64,000 nt of DNA from Arcobacter cloacae (GCF_013201935.1 NZ_CP053833.1:2418001-2482000); one strand, 5' to 3'; positions 17,802 to 27,764 are shown, counted from the first letter of the stretch. The notes: generated by a model from the letters alone, not told the origin. Numbers and translations: made by a program.

Positions 17802-18854
17802 CTACTCTATAATTTCTTCATTATTTAATTCATAAAATTCACTTTGTCCAATTATATTTTCATTAAAATATTCAAGTTTTGTTTCAGCACTTTGTAAATC
17901 TTTTAGTTTTGCAATATGAAAAATAGCATCACCTTCTTGAACCAATGGAATTTCAGATTTACCAATTATAACACCATCAAAAATAGCTCTTATTTCGAAA
18001 CTATCATCACCTAAAGGTTCATCAATATAAGCTATAATCTCATCTTTCTTTACAATATCACCTAAAGCTTTTATAGTTCGTAACATTCCACTTTCATTTG
18101 ATCTTATCCATGTACTATTTCTTGTAATAATTGGTGTTTTAATATTTTTCTTATTTGTTAAATGAGGTAACATTTCCATTTCTCTTAAAACATTTACAAT
18201 ACCCTTTACTCCGATTCGAATAGAGACTTCATCAAATCGTAAAGCCTCTCCTGCTTCATATAGTAAAATAGGAATTCCTGAATCTTGAGCAACTGAACGT
18301 AAAGAACCATCACGTAACTCTGAGTGTAAAACAACTGGTGCTTGAAAAGATTTTGCAAGTTTGAAAGTATAATCATTATCTATATTTGTTCTAACTTGTG
18401 GAAGATTTGATTTATGAATTGAAGCTGTATGTAAGTCAATTCCTAAATTACAACGAGAAACAATTTCATCAAAAAATATTTTTGCAACTCTACTTGCAAG
18501 AGAGCCTTTGATACTTCCAGGAAAACTTCTATTCAAATCTCTTCTATCAGGTAAATATCTTGAAAGATTCATAATTCCATAAACATTTACAATAGGAACT
18601 AAAATAAGAGTTCCTTTTAATTTATTTAAGATATTTAATTTTCTAAGCCTTCTTATTATTTCAATCCCATTTAATTCATCACCATGAATAGCAGCACTTA
18701 TAAAAACAGTTGGTCCATCCTTTTTACCCCTAATTACTCTAATTGGAAGTTTTGTTGGAGTGTTATATAACTTTGGCAACTCTAAGTTTATAGTAACTCT
18801 TGTACCTTTTAAAATCTCTGTATCTGCTATTATTAGTTTTGAATTATTGGGCAT
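17802..18854 (-). CDS. Succinylglutamate desuccinylase/aspartoacylase-family zinc carboxypeptidase-like protein
   Basis: 350 residues of the M14/AstE-AspA type. Zinc ligands are visible as HGDE (His57, Glu60) and DLHTAS (His143), with NRSFPG (109-114) and a probable catalytic Glu in LYEAGEALRF. The C-terminal 100 residues form a biotinyl-lipoyl-like beta domain (GDIVKKDEIIAYIDEPLG), common in this subgroup. The family hydrolyses N-acyl or amide bonds of acidic amino acids. Seven bases separate it from rimK, so removal of glutamyl groups added by RimK is a reasonable but unproven role. Confidence 0.8.
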   Translation of the reverse strand: MPNNSKLIIADTEILKGTRVTINLELPKLYNTPTKLPIRVIRGKKDGPTVFISAAIHGDELNGIEIIRRLRKLNILNKLKGTLILVPIVNVYGIMNLSRYLPDRRDLNRSFPGSIKGSLASRVAKIFFDEIVSRCNLGIDLHTASIHKSNLPQVRTNIDNDYTFKLAKSFQAPVVLHSELRDGSLRSVAQDSGIPILLYEAGEALRFDEVSIRIGVKGIVNVLREMEMLPHLTNKKNIKTPIITRNSTWIRSNESGMLRTIKALGDIVKKDEIIAYIDEPLGDDSFEIRAIFDGVIIGKSEIPLVQEGDAIFHIAKLKDLQSAETKLEYFNENIIGQSEFYELNNEEIIE

Positions 18855-18861
18855 TTAACCT

Positions 18862-19794
18862 TTAAGCTCCTATATTGTCTTTTTTGATTTTTCTTTTTTG
18901 TGGATTAATTGCACAAGTTGGTTTTACACTTTTTTCAATAAACTCCATAATTTTAGCAGCAATATTTATTCCTGTAGATTTTTCAATTCCTTCTAAACCT
19001 GGGCTTGAATTTACTTCCATTACAAGTGGACCCCTACGTGATGGAATCATATCAACTCCACAAACTCCTAGTCCCATAGCACGAGCTGCTGCTATTGCTG
19101 TTGCTTTTTCTTTTCTATTTAGTTTATAAGCAACTGCACTTCCACCTTGATGTAAGTTTGACCTAAAATCGCCCTCAGCACCTTGCCTTTTCATAGCTCC
19201 TACAACTTCACCATTTACAACTAAAGCTCTAATATCAGCACCACCTGCCTCTTCTATATACTCTTGAACAAGTAAGTTTACATCCATTCCATAAAAAGCA
19301 TCTAAAACTGATTTTGCAGCTTTTTCACTATCTACTAAAACTACTCCTACACCTTGTGTTCCCTCTAATATTTTTAGAACTAAAGGAGCTCCACCACTTA
19401 AAGCTATCACATCTTTTGCATTTGATTTATTTGAAGCAAAAACAGTTCTTGGCATATCTACATCATTTTTTGATAAAACTTGTAAACTTCTAAGTTTATC
19501 CCTACTTCTTGTAAGTGCTAGATTTCCAGTTGTACTAAACACATCTAACATTTCAAAATGACGAACCATTGCAGCACCATAAAATGTTCTACTTGCACCA
19601 ATTCTTGGAATTATAGCATCAGGTGTTGGTAATACTTTTCCTTGATAATTTATAAGTAATTCACCTTTCATAATTTCAATAGTACATTTTAAATAATCTA
19701 TTACTTTAACTTCCCAACCTTTTGCTTCTGCTTCTTCAACTAATCTTTTTGTTGAATATAAATCTTTATTTCTTGACAGTACGTAAACTCTCAT
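18862..19794 (-). CDS. rimK: RimK-family ATP-grasp alpha-L-glutamate ligase
   Basis: ATP-grasp enzyme that adds glutamate residues to a carboxyl-end acceptor, in E. coli the C-terminus of ribosomal protein S6. The 310 residues match RimK closely: RIGASRTFYGAAMVRHFEML, GTQGVGVVLVDS (nucleotide loop), QEYIEEAGGADIRALVV and VMEVNSSPGLEGIE (metal site) are all present. It is the centre of a four-gene module with two RimK-associated proteases and an aspartoacylase-like peptidase, all on the minus strand with short gaps. Acceptor protein in this organism is not shown. Confidence 0.93.
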   Translation of the reverse strand: MRVYVLSRNKDLYSTKRLVEEAEAKGWEVKVIDYLKCTIEIMKGELLINYQGKVLPTPDAIIPRIGASRTFYGAAMVRHFEMLDVFSTTGNLALTRSRDKLRSLQVLSKNDVDMPRTVFASNKSNAKDVIALSGGAPLVLKILEGTQGVGVVLVDSEKAAKSVLDAFYGMDVNLLVQEYIEEAGGADIRALVVNGEVVGAMKRQGAEGDFRSNLHQGGSAVAYKLNRKEKATAIAAARAMGLGVCGVDMIPSRRGPLVMEVNSSPGLEGIEKSTGINIAAKIMEFIEKSVKPTCAINPQKRKIKKDNIGA

Positions 19795-19811
19795 TTTATC
19801 CTCAAATATTA

Positions 19812-20234
19812 TTATATTGTTTTTGTAAGATATTCTTTTGAAACATCAACTAAAAATCGATTGGCTAAAAATTTTCTTCCAATTAACATTGGATATTTCA
19901 TATCAGATCTATCTGTTAAAGAGATATCTGTTTTGTATTTTTTCCCAAAAAAAGATATTGTAACTTGAATTGAAGCTCTTTGTTGAACAATACCATTTGA
20001 ACTTTTTACTTTTTTTAATTTGTAAAGTGGCATTTTAATTTTTTTGCCATGATAAGCGGGATGTACTTCATCTAATAATGTAAAATGTACAAATTTTTCA
20101 TCATCAATAAATATATCATCGCAATGTAGTGAATTAGAATCAGCTCCTGTATCAATTTTAGCGTCTAAACCAAAAAGTTCTAAATCTAAAATATCAACAA
20201 CTTCTCTTCTTCCTATTATTTTTTTTTGTGACAT
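19812..20234 (-). CDS. Cytoplasmic RimK-associated protease-like protein (RimB type)
   Basis: 140 residues of the PF05618 family, with IDTGADSNSLHC as the aspartyl-protease-like site and PMLIGRKFLANRFLVDVSKEYL at the end of the domain. No signal peptide, unlike its paralogue at 17355-17801. It is the first gene of the RimK module, 17 bases before rimK, and probably acts on RimK products. The coding start contains a run of nine A (T9 on the plus strand at 20219-20227), a place where slippage could occur. Confidence 0.78.
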   Translation of the reverse strand: MSQKKIIGRREVVDILDLELFGLDAKIDTGADSNSLHCDDIFIDDEKFVHFTLLDEVHPAYHGKKIKMPLYKLKKVKSSNGIVQQRASIQVTISFFGKKYKTDISLTDRSDMKYPMLIGRKFLANRFLVDVSKEYLTKTI

Positions 20235-20294
20235 AATATACCCCTTTTAAAAGGAAATTATATCACAAAATAGTGTCAGAAAAATTTCAAAACT

Positions 20295-20519
20295 TTATTT
20301 TCTATCATCTAAAGCTTTTTGTAAAATTGCAATCACATCTTCTAAATTTTCATAAGGAATATGTGATTTCCACTGAATATCTTGACCATTTAAAGAAATA
20401 CCAATACTTACTATATCTGGCGTATCTTTTCCATACGGTTCAGTTACATTTGAAATAGAGATTTTTCCTTTTTTTGTACCCGCTAATGCTAATGTTCCTA
20501 ATTCTGTAATCGTAGACAT
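20295..20519 (-). CDS. Small conserved-looking protein of unknown function
   Basis: 74 residues beginning MSTITELGTLALAGTKKGKI, with a ribosome binding site (AAAGGA) before the ATG. Soluble, mixed composition, no cysteine cluster, membrane segment or recognised motif. It sits upstream of the RimK module in the same orientation with a gap of about 60 bases. Regular codon use and the good ribosome site support it being real; I do not recognise the family. Confidence 0.55.
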   Translation of the reverse strand: MSTITELGTLALAGTKKGKISISNVTEPYGKDTPDIVSIGISLNGQDIQWKSHIPYENLEDVIAILQKALDDRK

Positions 20520-20578
20520 ATTAATCCTTTTTTATTTTTAACTTAATTTTACAAAAATAAACTTTTTTTAAAGTAAAA

Positions 20579-22624
20579 TTACTCAATATTTAAAGAAGGT
20601 TCTCCTAAATAAAAACCTTGAAATTCATCTATCCCTAACTCATATAAAGTATTGTAAACCTCTTTTGAATGAACAAACTCAGCTATTACTTTTATATTCA
20701 TTGCTTTTGAAAAATCAATTAAAGATTTTACCATTTCAAAAGAGTTTTTATCTAAATTAATATTTTTAATTAAAGAACCATCTATTTTTATATAGTCTGG
20801 TCTAATTTTTAATATATGAGCAAAATTTGAATAACCTGTTCCAAAATCATCAATTGCTATTTTTATTCCTTGACTTCTATATTTTCTAATAAAATCTTCT
20901 AATAAACTATAGTCTGTTATATAATCACTTTCTAATATTTCAAATACAACTCTTTCTTTATCATCAAAATCTATCTTATCTAAATTCTTATCCAAAGAGA
21001 CAATAAAATCAACATCCAAAATATCTTTAAAACTTAAATTAAAAGATATCTGCTTTTGTGTTCTTGATAAATCTGTAAAAGCCTTTGATATTATTTGATT
21101 TGATAATTGTAAATACTGTTTTGTTTTAATAGAAACTTCTAAAAATAAGTAAGGACTTAAATATATATCTTCACCTTGAGCATTTTTATCTTTTATTCTC
21201 ATTAAAGTTTCATATTTAACAATTTCATTATTTCTATTAAAAATAGGTTGATAAAAAGGTACAACATTATTCTCTTCTATTGCAATTTTTATCTTCTCTC
21301 TCCAATAAATAGATTTTTTTATAATCTCTTTTGTATCTATTTCATTGTTATATACAAAAAATTTCATATTTGATTTTTTTGCCTTTTTCAAAGCAATTCC
21401 AGCAGTTTTTATAGGATCTTCTTGAGCTATACTAATACCTAACGTTACATTTATAAAAATATCAATATCTAGTTCTTCAATTTGAATAGGTCTATTTCTA
21501 AAAAGCTTACATAACTCACTTATAAATTCATCATATCTTGAAAAACCCATCATTTTTTTATCAGCTAAACAGTAAACATTTCCGTAAATTCTATAGGCAC
21601 TAACTCCATATTTTAAAGCAAAATCATTTAAAATTTTTGCAACTTCAACTAAGACCAAATTTCCTGTTGAAAATCCATAAAGTTCATTTATATCATCAAA
21701 AGAATCAATATCAACTAATGAAATAGAAACAAAATCACTATCTTTTATATCATCTTCTAAAGCTGTTCTATTTCTTAGATTAGTCAATTCATCAAAATAT
21801 AATCTATCTTGAATCTCTTTAGTTTTAACTTGAACTTGTTCTTCAAAATTTTTTCTATTATTTTCTACTTGATCTATCAATGTATTAAATTGACTAGCTA
21901 AAAAACCTATCTCATCTTTTGATTTAATTCCACTTTCTAACTCATTTAATGAAACATTTACCTTTTGAACTTCTTCATACATTTTATTTATAGGTGCAAT
22001 AATCTTTATTGTAATAAAAATACCAATCACACTTAAAACTAGAAATAAAACCATTGATATATTTAAAATCAAAGAATTAATTCCATCAACAAAACTTGAA
22101 AAATCATCTTTATATATATTTGAAGCTATATACCAATCTAATTTTGAATTATATTCAATCCAAGATATTTTCGTATAAGTGAAATTTACTGGATCAAAAA
22201 TTTTATTCCAATTATATTCTAAATCTTTTTTTACATAGGAAGCTTTTTTCATCTCTTCAAATAATAAATTTTCACTATTTGGGATTTTCATAGTTGAAAA
22301 ATTTTTTGATGAAAATTCTTTAGTTGGATCATAAATTATTTTACCTGAACTATCAAAAATAAAAATAAATCCATTTTTTCCAAGAGTTATACTATTGAGT
22401 AATAAAGTAACCTCTTTTAGTAATTCTTCTTTATCTTCTTCTATATTAGCGCGTGCATTTATTGTGTTAACCACTTTTTCAAATTGTGTTTTAGATGTTT
22501 TTAATTCAATACCACTTAAATAACTATTTACTTTAGGGGATAATAAAAAAACTACAAAAAACAGATATGATAAAAGCCCTAAAATAAATAGCCAACCAAT
22601 TTTTACAAAAATTTTTGTATTCAT
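20579..22624 (-). CDS. Membrane sensor with HAMP, degenerate GGDEF and EAL domains
   Basis: 681 residues. Two membrane segments (about 10-29 and 188-212) bracket a periplasmic Cache-like sensor; a HAMP segment and short coiled coil follow. The GGDEF domain is degenerate: the active-site loop reads RIYGNVYCLAD in place of GG(D/E)EF, so no cyclase activity is expected. The EAL domain looks competent: YETLMR (ETL for EAL), FNLSFKD, EILESD, IDDFGTGYSNF, KIDGSLI and FQGFYLGEP. Predicted to hydrolyse cyclic di-GMP in response to a periplasmic ligand. Confidence 0.85.
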   Translation of the reverse strand: MNTKIFVKIGWLFILGLLSYLFFVVFLLSPKVNSYLSGIELKTSKTQFEKVVNTINARANIEEDKEELLKEVTLLLNSITLGKNGFIFIFDSSGKIIYDPTKEFSSKNFSTMKIPNSENLLFEEMKKASYVKKDLEYNWNKIFDPVNFTYTKISWIEYNSKLDWYIASNIYKDDFSSFVDGINSLILNISMVLFLVLSVIGIFITIKIIAPINKMYEEVQKVNVSLNELESGIKSKDEIGFLASQFNTLIDQVENNRKNFEEQVQVKTKEIQDRLYFDELTNLRNRTALEDDIKDSDFVSISLVDIDSFDDINELYGFSTGNLVLVEVAKILNDFALKYGVSAYRIYGNVYCLADKKMMGFSRYDEFISELCKLFRNRPIQIEELDIDIFINVTLGISIAQEDPIKTAGIALKKAKKSNMKFFVYNNEIDTKEIIKKSIYWREKIKIAIEENNVVPFYQPIFNRNNEIVKYETLMRIKDKNAQGEDIYLSPYLFLEVSIKTKQYLQLSNQIISKAFTDLSRTQKQISFNLSFKDILDVDFIVSLDKNLDKIDFDDKERVVFEILESDYITDYSLLEDFIRKYRSQGIKIAIDDFGTGYSNFAHILKIRPDYIKIDGSLIKNINLDKNSFEMVKSLIDFSKAMNIKVIAEFVHSKEVYNTLYELGIDEFQGFYLGEPSLNIE

Positions 22625-22635
22625 AAATTACTTCT

Positions 22636-23445
22636 TTAAATTTTGATATTTCCTATTTTTTGTCCAAATCTAATATTTTGATTTAATAAATTTTCTATTT
22701 GAACACTATCTTTTTCCCAAAGCATAACAACAGTTGAACCCATTTTAAAATATCCTAAACAATCACCTTTTGAAATTTCAATATTATCATAGGTATAAAC
22801 TTTTATCTCTTTTGTATCTTTATTTGTCTCTACTCTATTTTCAAACTCAAATACCATTTGTCCAACATTTAAAGCTCCAACAAAAACCATATAAAATATT
22901 TTTCCATTATTTTCACACTCTAAAATTACTCTTTCATTTTGTACAAAAAGTTCTAATTCTTTATTTAAATATTTTAAATTAACTGGATAAAGTTTTCCTG
23001 GAACATGTATTAATTTTAAAAGCTTAAAATCACATGGAGCATGATATCTATGATAATCTTTTGGTGATAGATAAAAATTCATAAATGATCCATTTTTTAT
23101 CTTTTCAAAATTACTAGTACAGTAATAAGTTAACAGCTCTTCAACACTATATTGCATACCTTTTATCTGTAAAGCAATATCCTCTTTTAATTCCCCACAC
23201 TCTGTTATCAAACTATCAGTTGGAGAAATAATACTATCTACAGTTTCATCTATTTCTCTTTTTATTATTAATTCTCTTGTAAATAAATCATTTAAAGACT
23301 TATAATATCTTGAATGTTTAAATTCACTCATATTTAATCCCATAAACTTTACATAACAAGCATTTATAAATTTTTGAATAACTTTTGGGAATTCATTTTT
23401 TGCAAATTTTCCAAAATATTGAGAGATTAGATTAGTGATATGCAT
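22636..23445 (-). CDS. psd: Phosphatidylserine decarboxylase
   Basis: Converts phosphatidylserine to phosphatidylethanolamine at the inner membrane. The 269-residue proenzyme carries the self-cleavage motif MGST (Gly236/Ser237), producing the pyruvoyl alpha chain, and the conserved LSPKDYHRYHAP and SPTDSLI segments. Size is normal. It lies 11 bases upstream of the EAL gene with the same orientation, but a functional link is not apparent. Confidence 0.93.
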   Translation of the reverse strand: MHITNLISQYFGKFAKNEFPKVIQKFINACYVKFMGLNMSEFKHSRYYKSLNDLFTRELIIKREIDETVDSIISPTDSLITECGELKEDIALQIKGMQYSVEELLTYYCTSNFEKIKNGSFMNFYLSPKDYHRYHAPCDFKLLKLIHVPGKLYPVNLKYLNKELELFVQNERVILECENNGKIFYMVFVGALNVGQMVFEFENRVETNKDTKEIKVYTYDNIEISKGDCLGYFKMGSTVVMLWEKDSVQIENLLNQNIRFGQKIGNIKI

Positions 23446-23555
23446 TATTTTCCTTTTAATAAATCAATTGAACTATTATTTTATCTTTTTTTACTTCTTA
23501 AATTGCTTTAATAAAAAATTAGTTACCCTTTCACATAAATTTTATAAGGATTTTT

Positions 23556-23795
23556 ATGTACAAAGTTGTAGTATCAAATCAATGTAGTTGTTTTAAGAAT
23601 AGTAATATGGATGGAACTTTGCATTTTGAATCACAAGATGAGGCAAAAAATAAAGCTTTACAAATGGCTGAAAAAATGAATAAAGAGTTTTGTGGAAAAC
23701 ATGAGTTTGAAGTTCAAGAAATGTTTACAAGTTATGTAATTTCATTTTATAATCCAGCAAGAGATAACTGCTGTGGAAATGGTTGTTGCATTTAG
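23556..23795 (+). CDS. Small Cys-rich protein of unknown function
   Basis: 79 residues with CSCFKNSNMDG near the N-terminus, a single Cys in NKEFCGKHEF and a C-terminal CCGNGCCI. The six or more cysteines suggest metal binding or redox chemistry. AAGGA precedes the ATG and a hairpin terminator follows, so this is a complete single-gene transcript. I do not recognise a named family; the pattern reminds me of small Campylobacterota proteins of unknown role. Confidence 0.7.
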   Translation: MYKVVVSNQCSCFKNSNMDGTLHFESQDEAKNKALQMAEKMNKEFCGKHEFEVQEMFTSYVISFYNPARDNCCGNGCCI

Positions 23796-23811
23796 CAACA
23801 ACTATTTTTTA
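23781..23811 (+). terminator. Hairpin terminator after the Cys-rich gene
   Basis: An 8-bp perfect stem GTTGTTGC / GCAACAAC with loop ATTTA followed by a T-rich tail (CTATTTTTTAG). It overlaps the last codons and stop (23793-23795). Confidence 0.7.
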
Positions 23812-24914
23812 GGCATTAAAACATACATTTTACCTTTTTCTTTCATTCTTCCTGCGTACTCAAAAGCTTCACTTCCAAATCCCCAAAAAAAATCTGCTCT
23901 AATTTCACCTTTTATAGCTCCACCAACATCAGCAGCAACCATAAGTTGATTTATAGGTTTTTTAGTTACTGGATTTTTTGTATTTAAAAATATAGGCATT
24001 CCAAGAGGTATAAAATCTTTATCAACAGCTAAATTTCTTTTTGCTGTTAATACACTTCCTAAACTTCCTGCTGCTCCATAAGGAGAAACTCTAAAAAATA
24101 TAAAACTATCATTTATATTTAAAACTTCATCAATTTTATCTGGATTTTTTATAAAAAAATTTTTCATTCCTTGAATAGATAACTCATTTCTTGAAGCATA
24201 ACCTTTTTCTAACATATAGCTACCAATACCTGTAAAAGGCCAACCATTTTGTTGGGCATAACCAACATTTATGATTTTTCCATTTTCTAATTTAATTTTT
24301 CCAGAACCTTGAATATGTAAAAAAAACAGATCATATTTATCATCAACATAAGCTATAGCTTCAAGATTTGGATTATTTGGATTTGCCTCTATTTGTTTTC
24401 TTGTATCATAAGGAACTATTTTATTTCCAACCATTTTTCCTCTTGACTTAAAATTTTTTACATTTTCATCATCTGAAAGAATAAGGTCTTTTGGGATTTT
24501 ATATACAGGATATTTATATTTTTTTGTTTTAGTCAAACTTCCATATAATAAAGGTTCATAATAACCTGTAATGATTCCTTCATCACTTGATTTACTATCA
24601 ATCAATTTATACGGCTGAAAGTTTGTTATAAAGAATTTTCTTCCATCTTTTTCATTTTCTGCTTTTAAACAAACATCTTTAAAAAGTTCATACCTTTTAG
24701 ATCTTTTACAATCTTTTTTGAAAACCTCTAAAGCATAATTTAAATCATCTTCAAAAAAACCCTCAATTTCTATAAATGAAACTTTTTCCATTCTATTTTT
24801 AGGTTCTATTTGTTTAATCTCTTTTTTGATCTCTTTTTGAAAAACAACTTCTTTTTTTGTTGAACAAGCTGTAATAAATAACATTAAAGCTAAAGATAAA
24901 ATAAAAGATTTCAT
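23802..24914 (-). CDS. mltA: Membrane-bound lytic murein transglycosylase A
   Basis: Lipoprotein that cleaves peptidoglycan between MurNAc and GlcNAc with anhydro-sugar formation. The frame extends to 24962, but the ATG at 24914 (MKSFILSLALMLFITACSTKK) gives a clean lipoprotein signal with the lipobox ITAC, and it overlaps the upstream stop as TAATG. MltA features include GIITGYYEPLLYGS, the FLHIQGSGKIKL segment and the C-terminal 3D domain AADVGGAIKGEIRADFFWG with its three aspartates. About 370 residues, normal for the family. Confidence 0.9.
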   Translation of the reverse strand: MKSFILSLALMLFITACSTKKEVVFQKEIKKEIKQIEPKNRMEKVSFIEIEGFFEDDLNYALEVFKKDCKRSKRYELFKDVCLKAENEKDGRKFFITNFQPYKLIDSKSSDEGIITGYYEPLLYGSLTKTKKYKYPVYKIPKDLILSDDENVKNFKSRGKMVGNKIVPYDTRKQIEANPNNPNLEAIAYVDDKYDLFFLHIQGSGKIKLENGKIINVGYAQQNGWPFTGIGSYMLEKGYASRNELSIQGMKNFFIKNPDKIDEVLNINDSFIFFRVSPYGAAGSLGSVLTAKRNLAVDKDFIPLGMPIFLNTKNPVTKKPINQLMVAADVGGAIKGEIRADFFWGFGSEAFEYAGRMKEKGKMYVLMPKK

Positions 24915-25210
24915 TAATTGCATGATGAAGAGTTTATAGGATGAATTTCTTTTAAGCCACAATTCTTACAACTGAATTCAACTTCAGTAACGCCTGAGCA
25001 ACCATGATTTTTCAGAACTCTACTACTTATAATTTCAGATGTAAAAGTTGTATTTGTATTTTTATCAAAAAAAGTTTTTCTTTTTTCTTTACAAGAAGGA
25101 CACTCTCCATTTAAAAGAGTATTTAATCTACTATTTTTTGTCTTAAAATATAAAAGAACAGAAAAAATAGCTATTAAAAAAGCTAAAAGAAGAAAAATTA
25201 TAGTTTGCAT
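24914..25210 (-). CDS. Membrane-anchored zinc-ribbon-like small protein
   Basis: 98 residues: an N-terminal membrane helix (about 3-24) then two CxxC pairs (ECPSCK and FSCKNCG) spaced like a zinc ribbon, with two further cysteines (HGCSG and the C-terminal SSCN). Probably a small inner-membrane protein with a metal-binding head. It lies between dnaK and mltA with coupling to mltA. Function unknown. Confidence 0.65.
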   Translation of the reverse strand: MQTIIFLLLAFLIAIFSVLLYFKTKNSRLNTLLNGECPSCKEKRKTFFDKNTNTTFTSEIISSRVLKNHGCSGVTEVEFSCKNCGLKEIHPINSSSCN

Positions 25211-25221
25211 GAAGTAGAGTC

Positions 25222-27108
25222 TTACTCTACTTCAGCATCGATAACATCATCGTCATCTTTTTTTGCTTTTTTATTTGGCTGAGCACCACCTTGGTCTGCT
25301 CCCTCTTTTTTGTACATTGCTTCTGCTAATTTATGAGATTTTTCTGTTAAAACTTTTAACTTATCTTCTATCTCTTCTTTAGTTGCATTTTCATTTTTTA
25401 GAACTTCTTCTAAATCAGCTGCTGCATCAATAATAGCTTTTTTCTCATCTTCAGAAATAACATTTTCATTCTCTTCTAAAGTTTTTTTAGTTGAATGTAA
25501 TAATCCATCTGCTTGATTTCTTATCTCTATTACAGCTTTTTTCTTAGCATCAGCTTCTTTATTTGCTTCTGCTTCTGCAACCATTTTTTCAATTTCTGCA
25601 TCACTTAAACCTGAACTTCCAGAAATAGTAATTTTGTTCTCTTTTCCTGTTCCTTTATCTTTTGCAGATACATTTAAAACACCATTTGCATCAATATCAA
25701 ATGTTACTTCAATTTGAGGAACCCCTCTTGGAGCTGCTGGAATATCTGAAAGTTCAAACATACCTAAAGATTTGTTATCTTTTGCAAACTCTCTCTCACC
25801 TTGACATACGTGAATAGAAACAGCTGGTTGATTATCATCTGCTGTTGAGAAAACTTGAGATTTTTTAACAGGAATTGTTGTTCCTTTTTCAATAAGTTTT
25901 GTCATAACTCCACCTAAAGTCTCAATTCCTAAAGATAAAGGAGTAACATCTAGTAATAATACATCCTTAACATCACCTCTTAAAACTCCAGCTTGAACAG
26001 CAGCACCAGCAGCAACTACTTCATCAGGATTTACACCTTTATTTAAATCTTTTCCAAAGAAATCTCTTACAACTTGATTTGCTTTTGGTAATCTTGTAGA
26101 TCCACCAACCATAATAATTTCTTGAATTTCATCTTTACTTAATCCAGCATCTTTTAATGCAATTTTGATATGGTCTAAAGTTTCATTGATTAAATTTTCA
26201 GTCATAGCTTCAAATTTTGCTCTTGTTAAAGATTTAACTAAGTGAATTGGTCCTGCACTTCCCATTGAAATAAATGGTAAGTTAATCTCTGTTGATTCAG
26301 CTGAACTTAACTCTTTTTTAGCATTTTCAGCTGCATCTTTTAATCTTTGTAATGCCATTTTGTCATTTTTAACATCAAAACCATTTTCATCTTTGAACTC
26401 TTTTGCTAACCAATCAATAATTGCATTATCAAAGTCATCTCCACCTAAGAATGCATTTCCATCAGTTGAAAGTACTTCAAAAGTTCCATCTCCGATTTCT
26501 AATACAGTAACGTCAAAAGTTCCTCCACCTAAATCGTAAACTAAAACTTTTTCTTCACCTTTTTTATCTAAACCATAAGCTAATGAAGCAGCTGTTGGCT
26601 CATTGATAATTCTTAGTACATTTAATCCTGCGATTGTTCCAGCTTCTTGAGTAGCTTTTCTTTGTGCATCATTAAAATATGCAGGAACTGTAATAACAGC
26701 ATCAGTTACAGTTGAACCTAAATATTCTTCCGCATCAGCTTTTAATTTTCCTAAGATTTTCGCTGAAATTTCTTGAGGAGTATAAACTTTTCCTGCAATT
26801 TCAACAGCCGCTGCACCATTTCTATCAACAATTTTATATCCTACTTTTGATTGAGCTTCTTTTGCATTTGGCTCATCCATCATTAATCCCATAATTCTTT
26901 TGATAGAATAAATAGTTTTTTCAGGATTTGTAATAGCTTGTCTTTTTGCTGGATCACCAACTAAAACTTCACCTTTATCTGTGAAAGCAACAATTGAAGG
27001 AGTTGTATTTTTCCCTTCTTTATTTGGGATAATTTTTGCTTCCCCATTTTCATAAACTGCTATACAAGAGTTTGTTGTACCTAAATCTATTCCAATTACT
27101 TTACTCAT
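25222..27108 (-). CDS. dnaK: Chaperone DnaK (Hsp70)
   Basis: ATP-dependent chaperone of 628 residues. The ATPase signatures are intact: [32 protein letters not shown] and [17 protein letters not shown], and the lid ends in [13 protein letters not shown] as in most bacterial DnaK. Third gene of the hrcA-grpE-dnaK heat-shock operon, following grpE with an 86-base gap. Regulated by HrcA through the CIRCE element upstream of hrcA. Confidence 0.98.
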   Translation of the reverse strand: MSKVIGIDLGTTNSCIAVYENGEAKIIPNKEGKNTTPSIVAFTDKGEVLVGDPAKRQAITNPEKTIYSIKRIMGLMMDEPNAKEAQSKVGYKIVDRNGAAAVEIAGKVYTPQEISAKILGKLKADAEEYLGSTVTDAVITVPAYFNDAQRKATQEAGTIAGLNVLRIINEPTAASLAYGLDKKGEEKVLVYDLGGGTFDVTVLEIGDGTFEVLSTDGNAFLGGDDFDNAIIDWLAKEFKDENGFDVKNDKMALQRLKDAAENAKKELSSAESTEINLPFISMGSAGPIHLVKSLTRAKFEAMTENLINETLDHIKIALKDAGLSKDEIQEIIMVGGSTRLPKANQVVRDFFGKDLNKGVNPDEVVAAGAAVQAGVLRGDVKDVLLLDVTPLSLGIETLGGVMTKLIEKGTTIPVKKSQVFSTADDNQPAVSIHVCQGEREFAKDNKSLGMFELSDIPAAPRGVPQIEVTFDIDANGVLNVSAKDKGTGKENKITISGSSGLSDAEIEKMVAEAEANKEADAKKKAVIEIRNQADGLLHSTKKTLEENENVISEDEKKAIIDAAADLEEVLKNENATKEEIEDKLKVLTEKSHKLAEAMYKKEGADQGGAQPNKKAKKDDDDVIDAEVE

Positions 27109-27194
27109 TTTTTTTCCTTTATTAAAGTTTTATTTTTTATTTTAATTTATATTGTTTCAAATCTATCTAGTTTTATGACATTTCGGTCAGAATC

Positions 27195-27755
27195 TTAGTT
27201 AGCTATACTAACCATAGAAGGTCTTAATAACCTATCTTTTAACATATAACCTTTTTGTAATTCAGCAACTATTTGTCCTGATTCATGATTATTGCTATCT
27301 ACTTGCATTACTGCATTATGTACATTTGGATCAAATTCACCATCTGTATCAATTTTTGAAATATTGTGTTTTTCAAAAGTTGTTACAAAATTCTTAATTG
27401 TAAGTTCAATTCCTTCTTTTAATTTACTTAATAATTCAGCTGCATCTAAATCAGCATTAGCTGAAGCTAAAGCCATTTCAAGAGTATCAATTGGTGTTAA
27501 TAAATCTTTTGCAAATTTTTCACTTGCATAATCTATTGCTTGATATTTTTCTCTTTCAAGTCTTTTTTTAATGTTTTCAAAATCAGCATGAACTCTTAAA
27601 TATTTTTCTTCACTTTGCTTTAATTCTTCTTCAAGTCTTGCAATTTTTTCTTCTAAACTCTCTTCTTTAGAACAATTTTCTTGATTTTGACAACATGTTG
27701 TCTCCTCTTGTACTACTTCTTGTTCTAATTGTTCATCTTTTTTTTCTTCACTCAT
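27195..27755 (-). CDS. grpE: Nucleotide exchange factor GrpE
   Basis: 186-residue DnaK co-chaperone that promotes ADP release. A long N-terminal coiled coil (LEEKIARLEEELKQSEEKYL) leads to the conserved FENIKKRLEREK and the C-terminal beta domain ending GYMLKDRLLRPSMVSI. The N-terminal tail contains an unusual CCQNQENC cluster. Nine bases separate it from hrcA. Confidence 0.95.
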   Translation of the reverse strand: MSEEKKDEQLEQEVVQEETTCCQNQENCSKEESLEEKIARLEEELKQSEEKYLRVHADFENIKKRLEREKYQAIDYASEKFAKDLLTPIDTLEMALASANADLDAAELLSKLKEGIELTIKNFVTTFEKHNISKIDTDGEFDPNVHNAVMQVDSNNHESGQIVAELQKGYMLKDRLLRPSMVSIAN

Positions 27756-27764
27756 TTTTTTCTC

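Noticed and set aside
20219-20227. Nine-base A tract at the start of the RimB-like gene as a phase-variation switch
   Set aside because: A runs of this size are frequent in this AT-rich genome and no G/C tracts of the kind used in Campylobacter phase variation were seen anywhere in the window.
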